From positions 337,563 through 401,562 of the forward strand of contig NZ_JAGWCB010000020.1 in the NCBI RefSeq assembly GCF_020387415.1: a DNA stretch of 64,000 nt, in the 5' to 3' direction. The notes beneath the pieces were generated by a model. That model did no database searches. It saw nothing but the letters and a program-made list of their open reading frames with translations, and had not been told where the DNA came from. The DNA is from Ideonella benzenivorans (lineage in GTDB: Bacteria > Pseudomonadota > Gammaproteobacteria > Burkholderiales > Burkholderiaceae_C). Position numbers and translations under genes: made by a program. Below, in pieces: positions 8,127 to 16,778 of this stretch (positions within the stretch are counted from its first letter, which is position 1; every line of letters begins with the position of its first letter).

Positions 8127-9476
8127 TCAGCGGTCGTGGTGCGACAGCCAGCTTTCCAGGTAATGGATGCTGGTGCCGCCCTGGATGAACTTGGCATCGG
8201 CCATCAGCTCGCGGTGCAGCGGGATGTTGGTCTTGATGCCTTCCACCACGGTCTCGTTGAGCGCCATGCGCATGCGGGCCAGGGCCTGCTCACGGGTGTC
8301 CCCGTGCACGATGATCTTGCCGATCATCGAGTCGTAGTTGGATGGCACGAAATAGTTGGTGTAGACGTGGGAATCCACCCGCACGCCGGGGCCGCCAGGC
8401 GGATGCCACATCGTGATCCGGCCGGGCGAGGGCAGGAACTTGTACGGGTCCTCGGCATTGATCCGGCACTCGATGGCGTGGCCGCGCAGCTGGATCTGGC
8501 GTTGGGTGAACGGCAGCTTCTCGCCCGCGGCAATGCGGATCTGCTGCTGCACGATGTCGATGCCCGTCACCAGTTCCGTCACCGGGTGTTCCACCTGCAC
8601 GCGGGTGTTCATCTCGATGAAGTAGAACTCGCCGTTCTCGTACAGGAACTCGAAGGTGCCCGCGCCGCGGTAGCCCATCTTCTTGCAGGCGGCAGCGCAG
8701 CGGTCGCCCACCTTTTCGATCACGCGGCGGGGGATGCCGGGGGCTGGCGCTTCCTCGATGATCTTCTGGTTGCGGCGCTGCATCGAGCAGTCGCGCTCGC
8801 CCAGCCAGACGGCGTTGCGGAAGGAATCGGCCAGCACCTGGATCTCCACGTGGCGTGGGTTCTCCAGGAACTTCTCCATGTAGACGGCCGGATTGCCAAA
8901 GGCCGCACCGGCCTCGGTGCGGGTCATCTGCACCGCATTGACCAGCGCCGCCTCGGTGTGGACCACGCGCATGCCGCGGCCGCCACCGCCGCCGGAGGCC
9001 TTGATGATCACCGGGTAACCGACCGAGCGGGCGATGCGGATGATCTCCTTGGGGTCCTCGGGCAGCACGCCTTCGGAGCCCGGCACGCAGGGCACGCCGG
9101 CCTTGATCATTGCCTGCTTGGCCGACACCTTGTCGCCCATCATGCGGATCGACTCGGGCGTCGGGCCGATGAAGGTGAAACCGCTCTGCTCGACGCGCTC
9201 GGCGAAGTCGGCGTTCTCGGACAGGAAGCCGTAGCCCGGGTGGATGGCCTCGGCATCGGTCACCTCGGCCGTCGAGATGATCGCCGGCATGTTGAGGTAA
9301 CTCTGCGCCGAAGGGGCCGGGCCGATGCAGACGGCTTCATCGGCCAGCCGGACGTACTTCGCCTCGCGGTCGGCCTCGGAATAGACCACCACCGATTTGA
9401 TGCCCATCTCCTGGCAGGCGCGCTGGATGCGCAGGGCGATCTCGCCCCGGTTCGCGATCAGGATTTTCTTGAACAT
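8127..9476 (-). CDS. accC: Acetyl-CoA carboxylase, biotin carboxylase subunit
   Basis: Carboxylates the biotin on AccB with ATP and bicarbonate, the first half of malonyl-CoA synthesis. The start is the ATG at 9476 ([17 protein letters not shown]), giving 449 residues, the family's usual length; the longer open frame upstream overlaps accB. The ATP-grasp glycine loop [14 protein letters not shown], the IEEAPAPGI segment and the catalytic [14 protein letters not shown] motif are all present. It starts ten bases after the accB stop codon, so the two are co-transcribed. Confidence 0.96.
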   Translation of the reverse strand: MFKKILIANRGEIALRIQRACQEMGIKSVVVYSEADREAKYVRLADEAVCIGPAPSAQSYLNMPAIISTAEVTDAEAIHPGYGFLSENADFAERVEQSGFTFIGPTPESIRMMGDKVSAKQAMIKAGVPCVPGSEGVLPEDPKEIIRIARSVGYPVIIKASGGGGGRGMRVVHTEAALVNAVQMTRTEAGAAFGNPAVYMEKFLENPRHVEIQVLADSFRNAVWLGERDCSMQRRNQKIIEEAPAPGIPRRVIEKVGDRCAAACKKMGYRGAGTFEFLYENGEFYFIEMNTRVQVEHPVTELVTGIDIVQQQIRIAAGEKLPFTQRQIQLRGHAIECRINAEDPYKFLPSPGRITMWHPPGGPGVRVDSHVYTNYFVPSNYDSMIGKIIVHGDTREQALARMRMALNETVVEGIKTNIPLHRELMADAKFIQGGTSIHYLESWLSHHDR

Positions 9477-9486
9477 GGTGGTCCGA

Positions 9487-9948
9487 TCAGTCGATGACGA
9501 ACAGCGGCTGACCAAACTCCACCGCCTGGCCGTTCTCGACCAGGACTTCACGGATCGTGCCGGCAACTTCGGCTTCGATCTCGTTCATGATCTTCATCGC
9601 TTCGATGATGCACAGCGCGTCACCCACCTTGACGGCGGTGCCCACTTCCACGAAGGGCTTGCCGCCCGGGGTGGACGAGGCGTAGAAGGTGCCGACCATC
9701 GGCGACTTGACCAGCGTGCCGGTGGGTTCGGCCGGCGCGGCAGGTTCGGCCGGCGGCAGCGCTGCCGGTGCCGCCGCGGGGGCGGCCATCGGCCCGGCGG
9801 CGGGCATGGTCATCATCGGCGCCGCTGCGTAGGTGGCGCCACCCGACTTGACGATGCGCACCTTGCCTTCGTTTTCCGTGATCTCAAGTTCGGCGATGTT
9901 GGACTCCGAGACCAGGTCGATCAGAGTCTTGAGCTTGCGCAGGTCCAT
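9487..9948 (-). CDS. accB: Acetyl-CoA carboxylase, biotin carboxyl carrier protein
   Basis: Carries the biotin that shuttles carboxyl groups in acetyl-CoA carboxylase. The 153-residue protein has an N-terminal helical region ([16 protein letters not shown]), an Ala/Pro-rich flexible linker (about 50-75) and a C-terminal biotinyl domain. The biotinylation lysine is in [13 protein letters not shown], where most homologues have MKMMN or MKLMN; Ile at this place is conservative. First gene of accB-accC-prmA-DUF3426. aroQ, which often precedes accB in proteobacteria, is not found upstream. Confidence 0.95.
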   Translation of the reverse strand: MDLRKLKTLIDLVSESNIAELEITENEGKVRIVKSGGATYAAAPMMTMPAAGPMAAPAAAPAALPPAEPAAPAEPTGTLVKSPMVGTFYASSTPGGKPFVEVGTAVKVGDALCIIEAMKIMNEIEAEVAGTIREVLVENGQAVEFGQPLFVID

Positions 9949-10301
9949 GAAAAGCAGTGCTCCTGTCGATGGGACGTGGTGCCTGCCCGGGTGGGGCAGG
10001 TCGGAAACACGAACGCGGCCCGGAGGCTTGATCCGGAGGCGCGTGTGCAGGTGAAGCCACCTGAAGTCCCGGCATTATGCGGAAACAGACAACATCTGCC
10101 AGCATTGCTCCCTATCTTGAACTGGGGGTTCGCTGGCGCACTGTCGCTGCAAGAAGCAGGCATTGTCGCACTTTGCAGGCAGGATTGCCGATGATCGCTC
10201 TGTCATGGCTCAAGTTGAGCCCGACTGCCGGTGAACTCGCCGGCGGCCCAATGGCATCGCCGCCCAGGGTTCCGCAGCGGGGCGATGGCCGGGCCGATCA
10301 C
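9949..10301. other. 353-bp intergenic region upstream of accB
   Basis: No gene is supported here on either strand: the short open frames lack plausible starts, ribosome sites or family resemblance. The accB-proximal half carries the candidate accB promoter. The distal half, just after the TlpA gene, contains only weak GC-rich inverted repeats without a T-run. In particular, no type II dehydroquinase (aroQ) motif is present, although that gene often occupies this place. Confidence 0.6.
10074..10102 (-). promoter_or_regulatory. Candidate sigma-70 promoter of the accB operon
   Basis: Reading the minus strand, CTGGCA (10102-10097), a 17-bp spacer and CATAAT (10079-10074) give a four-of-six -35 and a five-of-six -10. 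Transcription would start near 10067, leaving a leader of roughly 120 nt before accB. Long accB leaders are known in other bacteria. Confidence 0.42.
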
Positions 10302-10829
10302 TCAGGCCTGGGGCAGCCACCGGGCCAGTTCGTCGGCGTTGGTGGCACCGAGTTTGCGCCAGATGACTTCATTTCGTGCGGAGATCAGCAGGCTGAACGG
10401 CAAACCTCCGGTCGGATTGCCCAGCGGTCGCATCATGGCCAAGCCGGCCGGCCCCAGCACGCCCACAGGATAGCGCACCGGGGTGCGGGCCAGAAAGCCG
10501 GCCACCGCATCGGCGCCATCCAGGGCCAAGCCCAGCACCTGCACCCCGGGCCAGCGGCCGGCCGCAGCGTCCAGCACTGGCAGTTCGTGCACGCAGGGCG
10601 GGCACCAAGTGGCCCAGAAGTTCACCAGCAAAGGCCGTTCCCGCCATTGGTCTGGCGCCAGCGCGGGGTGCCCGGGCGGCACGGGCCAGGCCTTGTTCCG
10701 CAGCCCGGCCAGCAGCGCGGCGGCGTCTTCATCGCCCCGTGGGGGGCGGGACGACCACCACAGCGCGGCGGCGGCGCCGGCCCCGCCGGCCAGCGCTGCG
10801 GTCAGCCAGGTGCGTCGGCGGAGCGTCAT
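10302..10829 (-). CDS. TlpA-family thiol-disulfide oxidoreductase
   Basis: A 175-residue exported thioredoxin-fold protein. The N-terminus has two or three arginines and a hydrophobic stretch (residues 4-25; Tat-like or membrane anchor). The redox centre is WCPPC in NFWATWCPPCVHELP (about residues 70-84), typical of TlpA/ResA/CcmG-like reductants of periplasmic disulfides. The rest of the fold is recognisable (GVLGPAGLAMMRPLGNPTGGLP carries the cis-proline loop region). Its ATG overlaps the stop codon of the upstream gene by ATGA, indicating translational coupling. The partner substrate is not identifiable; cytochrome c maturation is one possibility. Confidence 0.85.
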   Translation of the reverse strand: MTLRRRTWLTAALAGGAGAAAALWWSSRPPRGDEDAAALLAGLRNKAWPVPPGHPALAPDQWRERPLLVNFWATWCPPCVHELPVLDAAAGRWPGVQVLGLALDGADAVAGFLARTPVRYPVGVLGPAGLAMMRPLGNPTGGLPFSLLISARNEVIWRKLGATNADELARWLPQA

Positions 10830-11416
10830 GCAGTGGCCCCGTCCAGCAGGCGGCGCAGGGCGGGGGCGTCACCCCGCCAGGTTCGGCCCCGGCTGTCCGG
10901 GCGCAGGGCGCCCCGCAGTTCGTCGTGGTCGTGCACCACGAAGTGCAGCGTCACCGGCTCGGGCAGGTCGCGGCTGCGGTCCACCGTGCTCAGGATCACC
11001 GTGTCGGGGTCGTCGCTGCCGCTGTCGAAGTCCAGTCCCTGGTTCAGGAAGGCGATCTCGGCACTCTTGGGGTCGTCGCAGTAGAGGTCGATCACGATGT
11101 TGGACAGTTGGGTGGCGGTGCCGCGCCAGACTGCCCCGCCCAGATGCGGGCGGAAATCGGCCAGCCGCTCCATCCAGCGCAGGGCGACGTTGCGCAGGGC
11201 GAGCAGTTCGGCGGGCTGGGTGTCGGCGCAGAACACGGCCAGGTACTCCCGCACCGCGTCCTCCACCTCCTCGTTGCTGGGCAGCTCACCCTGCCGGCCG
11301 CCGCGGCGGCCCAGATCCCGGGCGGCCTTGCGCTTGGCGGCGGGGTACTCCAGCCCCTCGTCCACCACCAGCCGGGCGGCGGCCGCGGCAATCTCCAGGC
11401 TCAAGCCAGTCGCCAT
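10826..11416 (-). CDS. Conserved hypothetical protein, about 196 residues
   Basis: I do not recognise an established function. The protein begins with a helical, basic segment (AAAKRKAARDLGRRGG) and continues into an alpha/beta region with GGAVWRGTATQLSNIVIDLYCDDPKSAEIAFL. It then has a beta-rich, acidic C-terminal third, ending about four bases inside the tlpA-like gene. It has no signal peptide or membrane segment and no cysteine cluster. I recall homologues of this size in many Burkholderiales carrying a misleading UDP-N-acetylmuramate-alanine ligase label; no Mur-ligase ATP-binding GKT motif is present here. The WRG and IDLYCDD segments faintly recall nucleotidyltransferase or ADP-ribosyl folds, which is speculation. 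Translationally coupled to the TlpA gene. Confidence 0.75.
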   Translation of the reverse strand: MATGLSLEIAAAAARLVVDEGLEYPAAKRKAARDLGRRGGRQGELPSNEEVEDAVREYLAVFCADTQPAELLALRNVALRWMERLADFRPHLGGAVWRGTATQLSNIVIDLYCDDPKSAEIAFLNQGLDFDSGSDDPDTVILSTVDRSRDLPEPVTLHFVVHDHDELRGALRPDSRGRTWRGDAPALRRLLDGATA

Positions 11417-11425
11417 GCTGTCCTC

Positions 11426-12226
11426 CTAGGGCAGGTCCACCGCGCCCATCCGGCCCTGGATGATGGCTGAACGGCCGCTGACGTAGGCCGAACCGGGGTT
11501 TTTCTCAAAGCGCTTGGGGGCGGGCAGCATCACGGCCAGCCGGGCCGCTGCCGCCGGAGACAGCCGCGCGGCATCCACATGGAAATAGTGGTGTGCGGCG
11601 GCTTCAGCGCCGAACACGCCTTCACCCCATTCCACGCTGTTGAGGTAGATGGTCAGGATGCGTTTCTTGCCCAGCACGCCTTCGAGCATGTAGGTGATGA
11701 CCGCTTCCTGGGCCTTGCGCAGCACATGGCGCTCGCCCGACAGGAACAGGTTCTTCGCCAGCTGCTGGCTGATGGTGGAGCCGCCCACCACCTTGGCCAC
11801 CGCCTCGCGGGCCGGCTTGGCCGGGGCGGTCTTGGCGGCCTTGCCGGGCTTGTCTTGGCGGTGGCTCTGGCGGGCCAGGCGTTCGTTCTGTCGGTCGGCC
11901 CGGGCCTGGGCCTTCTGGTTGCGTTGCCAGGCCCCCTCGATCGCGTCCCACTCAATGCCGCTGTGCTCGGTGAAGCCGGCGTCCTCGCTGGCGATCACCG
12001 CCCGCTTGAGCGAGGGGGCGATCCGCTCGTCCGGCACCCATTCCTGGGCCCAGACGATCTGGTGCTGCTCGGTCAGCAGGCGCCAGGCCTCGCTGCGCTG
12101 GAAGGTGGTGGACTGCGGGTCGACGATCAGCATCAGGGCGATGCGCAGCAGGAAATACAGCTGCAGAGCCAGTGCGCACAAGAGCAGCAGGGCCGCGACC
12201 CGGCCCAGACGAAGGCCAAGCTTCAT
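11426..12226 (-). CDS. mtgA: Monofunctional biosynthetic peptidoglycan transglycosylase
   Basis: Polymerises lipid II into glycan strands at the outer face of the inner membrane. The start is ATG 12226 (MKLGLRLG), one base after the aroE stop codon; the longer open frame is antisense-like extension. One membrane helix (about 10-35) is followed by the GT51 domain with catalytic Glu81 in ASEDAGFTEH, then GGSTISQQLAKNLFL and RKAQEAVITYMLE. The 266 residues include an unusual basic, Ala/Lys/Gln/Arg-rich insertion (about 107-146) between the first two motifs, replacing the short linker seen in E. coli MtgA. Confidence 0.93.
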   Translation of the reverse strand: MKLGLRLGRVAALLLLCALALQLYFLLRIALMLIVDPQSTTFQRSEAWRLLTEQHQIVWAQEWVPDERIAPSLKRAVIASEDAGFTEHSGIEWDAIEGAWQRNQKAQARADRQNERLARQSHRQDKPGKAAKTAPAKPAREAVAKVVGGSTISQQLAKNLFLSGERHVLRKAQEAVITYMLEGVLGKKRILTIYLNSVEWGEGVFGAEAAAHHYFHVDAARLSPAAAARLAVMLPAPKRFEKNPGSAYVSGRSAIIQGRMGAVDLP

Positions 12227-12227
12227 G

Positions 12228-13088
12228 TCAGTGGGCCCCTGCGTCGATGTCGGCGCGCAGCGCCGCCAGCACGGCGGCGGTGGGGGGGCGCACGCCGCGC
12301 CACCAGGCGAAGGACTCGGCCGCCTGTTCCACCAGCATGCCCAGGCCGTCCCGGCCGAGGGCACCCTGGCCGGCCGCCCAGTCCAGGAAGGGGCGGGCGG
12401 CCGGGCCGTACATCAGGTCCAGGGCCAGGCAGCCGGGCCGGAGCACCGAGGCGCCCACCGGCACCGCGCCGCCGCCCAGGCTGCTGGCAGTGGCGTTGAG
12501 CACCACATCGAAGGCGGCGCCCGGCGCGCTCAGCAGCGCGGTGCGCAGCGCGCTGCCGTGGCGGGCGGCCACCGCGGCGTGGCGCTCGGCCAGGGCCCGG
12601 GCCTTGTCGACGCTGCGGTTGGCGATGACCAATTCGGCAGGGCCTTCGGCCAGCAGCGGCCCCAGCACACCGGCGGCCGCGCCGCCGGCGCCCAGCAGCA
12701 GCACCCGTCGGCCAGCCAGCGGCACGCCGGCATTGACCACGATGTCGCGCACCAGGCCCACGCCGTCGGTGTTGTCGGCCAGCCAGCGCCCGCCTTCGCG
12801 CTTGAGGGTGTTGACGGCGCCGGCCAGTTCGGCCCGCTCGCTGCGTTCGGCGGCGGCGGTGAAGGCTTCGAACTTGAAGGGCACCGTGATGTTGCAGCCG
12901 CGGCCGCCTTCGCGGGCGAACTCGGCCAGGGTGTCGGCAAAGCCGTCCAGCGGCGCCAGCCGCCGTTCGTAGTGCAGGCGCTGGCCAGTGGCGGTGGCAA
13001 AGGCCGTGTGGATGGCGGGGGAGCGGCTGTGGGCCACCGGGTGGCCAATCACCGCATACAGATCAGAAGCGACAGAAGACTCGGACAT
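12228..13088 (-). CDS. aroE: Shikimate dehydrogenase
   Basis: Reduces 3-dehydroshikimate to shikimate with NADPH in aromatic amino-acid synthesis. The 286-residue protein shows the N-terminal substrate domain ([20 protein letters not shown], catalytic Lys in [21 protein letters not shown]) and the Rossmann domain ([16 protein letters not shown], then IANRSVDKA). Its stop codon is one base from the mtgA start, so the pair is co-transcribed. Confidence 0.94.
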   Translation of the reverse strand: MSESSVASDLYAVIGHPVAHSRSPAIHTAFATATGQRLHYERRLAPLDGFADTLAEFAREGGRGCNITVPFKFEAFTAAAERSERAELAGAVNTLKREGGRWLADNTDGVGLVRDIVVNAGVPLAGRRVLLLGAGGAAAGVLGPLLAEGPAELVIANRSVDKARALAERHAAVAARHGSALRTALLSAPGAAFDVVLNATASSLGGGAVPVGASVLRPGCLALDLMYGPAARPFLDWAAGQGALGRDGLGMLVEQAAESFAWWRGVRPPTAAVLAALRADIDAGAH

Positions 13089-13106
13089 GGGCCGGAATCA
13101 GGGGCA

Positions 13107-13982
13107 TCAGGGATGGGCTGGGCCTTCGGCCGTGGCCTCAAAGCCCTCGGTGCGGGTGAAGCGAAAGCGCGAAGTCACGACGATCTGGTCGGCCTGCCTG
13201 CGCATCGCGTCGGTGAAGTTGCCGAAGGGGGCGGCGGCACGGACGATCGCCACGGCCCGGCGGTCCAGCAGCTTGGATTGGGACGGCTGGATCACGTCGG
13301 CCTCGATCACGCGCCCGCGGGCGTCGATCGTGATGTTCATGATCAGCTCGCCATAGAGCTTCTGGCCCTGGGCCTGCGGGAAGTCGCGCGTGCCGCGGTC
13401 CTCGATCCGGCGCCGCAGCTGGTCGTAATAGATCGCGTAGACCTGCCCCTGGGTGGCCGGGCTGATGTAGCGCTTGCGCGGCCGGGCGTTCTCTTCGTTG
13501 ATCCGCTTCTCGATCTCGGCCAGCAGCTGCAGCATCTGGCGGCGGCGCTCCTCGCGTTCGGCATCCTGGGCCGACTGGATCGGCCGGGTCGGGTCCGCGG
13601 GGGGCAGCAGGGCCAGTTCGCGCCGGACGGCGGTCAACAGCTGCTGCTGCTGGGCCTGCATCTGCTGGATCTGCGCCTGGGCCGCATCCGGATCCTCGCC
13701 CAGGGCGCTGAACTCCGACGGTGGCAGGGGCGAGGTGGCCCGTCCCTTGTCCATGTTGCCGCCACCGGCCAGATCGGCCTGGGCGATGGCCTGGGCCTTG
13801 ACCGGCTTCTCGTCGGAGCGGGCATTGACCAGGATGACTTCCAGCGGCGTGTCCTCGAACACCCGGTTGAAGCGCTCCGGGTCGACGAAGCGCACCGTCA
13901 GCAGCACGGCGTGCAAGGCCACCGAGACCAGCAGCATGCTCTGCAGCAGCGTCGGGGGCCAGGGCAGCTTGGGCAGGCGCAT
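13107..13982 (-). CDS. TonB-family energy-transducer-like protein
   Basis: A 291-residue protein with an N-terminal membrane helix (about 12-31, LLQSMLLVSVALHAVLLTV), a long Gln/Ala/Glu-rich helical middle that probably spans the periplasm, and a C-terminal TonB-like domain (GELIMNITIDARGRV, then ADVIQPSQSKLLDRRAV). Classical proline-rich TonB linkers are absent, and there are no adjacent exbB/exbD genes. In many Burkholderiales this gene sits between the RNB ribonuclease and aroE, as it does here. It may act in outer-membrane energy transduction or envelope integrity. Confidence 0.8.
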   Translation of the reverse strand: MRLPKLPWPPTLLQSMLLVSVALHAVLLTVRFVDPERFNRVFEDTPLEVILVNARSDEKPVKAQAIAQADLAGGGNMDKGRATSPLPPSEFSALGEDPDAAQAQIQQMQAQQQQLLTAVRRELALLPPADPTRPIQSAQDAEREERRRQMLQLLAEIEKRINEENARPRKRYISPATQGQVYAIYYDQLRRRIEDRGTRDFPQAQGQKLYGELIMNITIDARGRVIEADVIQPSQSKLLDRRAVAIVRAAAPFGNFTDAMRRQADQIVVTSRFRFTRTEGFEATAEGPAHP

Positions 13983-13999
13983 GGTGGGTGCGAGTCAGG

Positions 14000-16027
14000 T
14001 CAGGCCGCAGGGGCGGGCGGGGCGTCCTCGGCAGCCTCGTCGAGGTTGATCGCCAGGGTGAGACCGGCGGCCGGGGCGTCCTCCTCGCCTTCGTCGGCCT
14101 CGCCTTCAGCGGCCGGCGCCTCGTCCAGGCGGCTGAGCAGGTTGGCGTGCAGCTCCAGCGTCAGCAGGTCCATGCCGGTCACGCGCACCCGCACGCGGGT
14201 GCCGCGCAGGAGGCTCTCGGTGCCCAGGGCGCGGAAGACCAGCGGCAGCGTGTCGGCCCGCACCAGGCCGTCCTTCAGCACGGCAGCATCCAGCTCGGTC
14301 ACGCCCTGCTGCTCGATCCAGCGCAGCGTCCAGAAGCGCTCAATGGCGGACTGGAAGCCGTTGTAGGCCGCGTAGGCGCCGTCAAAGCCCGAGATGACCG
14401 AGAACAGCGTCGCGTCCTTGGGCTTGAAGGGGGCGGCCAGCGCCGCGGTGCGGCCATGGCGGGCGCAGGCGATGATCTGCCACTGGTTGACCAGGTCCAC
14501 ATAGCGGCGCAACGGCGAGGTGGCCCAGGTGTACTGCGCCACGCCCATGCCGGCGTGCGGCAGCGCCTTGGTGCCCATGCGCACCTTCACCCCGGGCGCC
14601 AGACTGGCCTGGCTGCGGTAGATGCCGGGCACGCCCAGTTCGGCCAGCCAGCCGCCCCAGGTGCTGTTGGCCAGGATCATCGCCTCGGAGACGATCAGGT
14701 CCAGCGGGGCGCCGCGCCGGCGTTCGCTGATGCGCACCGTTTCGCTGCCCTCGGGCTCGCCGTCGTTGCCATCCAGGCGGAAGTTGTAGTCCGGCCGGTT
14801 GAAGTTCTCAGGCTTGCCGCGCACGACCTCACGCGCCGCCTTGAGCTGGCGCGCCAGGCGGAAGCAGAAGGCCATCTCGGCGGCGAAGGGGTAGTCGGCC
14901 ACGGCCTCGCCAGTCAGTGTGGCCTCGGTGATCACCTCGTCGAGCTGGTCGTGGCGCAGGTTGGCCGCGATGGGCACCCGCTCCAGCCGGGTCTCGCTCT
15001 TCTTGACGGTCAGCGTGGCTTCGTCCAGCGTCACGTACAGGCTGACGGCCGGGCAGTCCCGGCCCTCGTCCAGGGTGTAGGCCTGCACCACCGCGTCGGG
15101 CAGCATGGTCAGCTTCCAGCCGGGCATGTAGACGGTGGACAGGCGCTCGCGCGCCACCTTGTCGACCGGTGAATCGGGCAACACGGCCAGGCCTGGCGCG
15201 GCGATGTGCACGCCGAACACCACCTCGCCCGAGCCCAGGCCCGTGACCGACAGCGCGTCGTCGATTTCGGTGGTCTGCGAGTCGTCGATCGAGAAGGCCT
15301 GCACCGCGGCCAGGGGCAGTTCGTCGGCGATGGCCGGTGCCTCCAGCGGCGGGAAGCCGGTGCCCTTGGGGAACTGCTCGAACAGAAAGCGCCGCCAGTG
15401 GAACTGGTAGGGGCTGGTGATCGCGCCAGCGTCCTTCAGCAGGTCCAGCGGGGCACGCTGGCTGTGCTTGGCGGCTTCGACCACGGCCTTGTATTCGGGC
15501 GCGTTCTTGTCGGGCTTGAACAGGATCTTGTAGAGCTGCTCGCGCACCGGGGCCGGGCACTGGCCGGCCACCAGTTCGGCGGCCCAGGCCTCGATCTGCG
15601 CGGCCACCTGCTTCTTGCGCTCGATGGCCAGCAGGGCGGCCTTGATGGTCTCCTCCGGCGCCTTCTTGAACTGGCCCTTGCCGGCGCGGCGGAAGTAGTG
15701 CGGCGCCTCGAACAGGCGGAACAGCGCGGCGGCCTGCAGTTCTGGCCCGGCTGAGGCGCTGAAATAGTCGCGTGCCAGGTCGGCAAAGCCGAACTCGCCC
15801 TCGGGGGCGAATTCCCAGGCCAGGTCGAGGTCGATCTCACCGGCCTTGGCCTGTGCGGCCGCGATCAACTCTGCCGGCTGCGGCTTGTCGAAGCGCAGCA
15901 GCACGTTGGCATTCTTCACTTTGACGCGCTTGCCCGAATCGAGCTCGATCTGCATCGAGCTGTCGGCCTCGGACATCACACGGCCGGCCAAGAATTTGCC
16001 GGCATCATCGAACAGGGCGTACATCAC
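14000..16027 (-). CDS. RNB-domain (RNase II/R family) exoribonuclease
   Basis: A 675-residue putative 3'-5' exoribonuclease. The RNB core starts with the metal-binding motif IDDSQTTEIDDALS (about 246-261), matching the four-acid cluster of RNase II except that the second acid is Glu where E. coli has Asp207. As I recall, this also occurs in the chloroplast/cyanobacterial-like branch. The segment RRGAPLDLIVSEAMILAN and the C-terminal VGLA-like RNA-binding end are consistent. The N-terminal 240 residues are helical and lack the usual tandem cold-shock domains, so this is a distinct subfamily rather than classical Rnr or Rnb. It lies between the TonB-like gene and the esterase gene. Confidence 0.85.
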   Translation of the reverse strand: MMYALFDDAGKFLAGRVMSEADSSMQIELDSGKRVKVKNANVLLRFDKPQPAELIAAAQAKAGEIDLDLAWEFAPEGEFGFADLARDYFSASAGPELQAAALFRLFEAPHYFRRAGKGQFKKAPEETIKAALLAIERKKQVAAQIEAWAAELVAGQCPAPVREQLYKILFKPDKNAPEYKAVVEAAKHSQRAPLDLLKDAGAITSPYQFHWRRFLFEQFPKGTGFPPLEAPAIADELPLAAVQAFSIDDSQTTEIDDALSVTGLGSGEVVFGVHIAAPGLAVLPDSPVDKVARERLSTVYMPGWKLTMLPDAVVQAYTLDEGRDCPAVSLYVTLDEATLTVKKSETRLERVPIAANLRHDQLDEVITEATLTGEAVADYPFAAEMAFCFRLARQLKAAREVVRGKPENFNRPDYNFRLDGNDGEPEGSETVRISERRRGAPLDLIVSEAMILANSTWGGWLAELGVPGIYRSQASLAPGVKVRMGTKALPHAGMGVAQYTWATSPLRRYVDLVNQWQIIACARHGRTAALAAPFKPKDATLFSVISGFDGAYAAYNGFQSAIERFWTLRWIEQQGVTELDAAVLKDGLVRADTLPLVFRALGTESLLRGTRVRVRVTGMDLLTLELHANLLSRLDEAPAAEGEADEGEEDAPAAGLTLAINLDEAAEDAPPAPAA

Positions 16028-16060
16028 CGCCGGATTGTCGCCGAAGGCTGGGCTGCGCCG

Positions 16061-16657
16061 TCAGAAGACCGGGCCGTCCAGGCCCAGCGAACGCACCATG
16101 TAGGCCTGCGGCAACTCGAAGTCGCTCAGCGCATGGTCGCCGCCTTCGATCAGCAGCCAGGGGGCGCCCTGGTAGCGCGCGCGCATCTCGCGCCAGTCCA
16201 GCACCTCGTCGCCCGTGGCGATGACGGGGTAGTAGCGCTCCGGCCGGGAGAGTCGCCTGGGCGTCATTGCCTGCAGTTCGCCGATGAACTCCTCGCGGAA
16301 GTAGAAGCGGTCCTCCGGGTGGTGCCAGGCCGTCTGCTCGCCGATGTGGCGGGCCAGATCCCGCGCCGGGTTGACCGCGGGGTTGAACAGCACGGCGGGG
16401 CAGCCCAGGCGCTCGGCCAGCACGGTGGCATAAAAGCCGCCCAATGAACTGCCGACGATGGCGGTGCGGTCCTGCGGCCAGTCGGCCAGCAGCGACAGCG
16501 CCAGATCGATGGCCTCACGGGGGGACGGTGGCAACTGCGGGCAGCTGAACACCAGGTCCGGGCGATGGGCTTGCAGCCACGCTGCCACCTCGCGCGCCTT
16601 CACCGAGCGGGGCGACGAGCGAAAGCCGTGCAGGTACAGCAGGTGGGTGGGAACCAT
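16061..16657 (-). CDS. YqiA/YcfP-type alpha/beta-hydrolase (esterase)
   Basis: A 198-residue small esterase. The oxyanion-hole motif LLYLHGFRSSPRS is near the N-terminus. The nucleophile Ser is in the elbow GSSLGGFYA (about residue 70). The catalytic His is in GGDHALSDFE near the C-terminus, with the acid probably in ATGDEVLDW. Length and motif order match the YqiA family; the physiological substrate is unknown. Confidence 0.88.
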   Translation of the reverse strand: MVPTHLLYLHGFRSSPRSVKAREVAAWLQAHRPDLVFSCPQLPPSPREAIDLALSLLADWPQDRTAIVGSSLGGFYATVLAERLGCPAVLFNPAVNPARDLARHIGEQTAWHHPEDRFYFREEFIGELQAMTPRRLSRPERYYPVIATGDEVLDWREMRARYQGAPWLLIEGGDHALSDFELPQAYMVRSLGLDGPVF

Positions 16658-16778
16658 GGGATGAGTGTAGGGGGATCTTGAGGTACAAGAACGACCTGAT
16701 CCCGCGCGGCCTCATCCCGGTCGTTGCGGCTTTTCTGTGCCCGACCGGGGCGCAGCCCATTCCTCCTTCATTGAGCAC

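Noticed and set aside
6807..9497. An 896-residue plus-strand frame over the DUF3426, prmA and accC genes
   Set aside because: Antisense to three well-supported genes, with His/Gly/Arg-rich low-information sequence.
9921..10163. 80-residue minus-strand frame in the gap before accB as a remnant of aroQ
   Set aside because: Its sequence has no dehydroquinase motif and no ribosome site, and it overlaps the accB start and the candidate promoter.
11694..14366. An 890-residue plus-strand frame across mtgA, aroE and the TonB-like gene
   Set aside because: Antisense shadow; all three minus-strand genes have clear family motifs.
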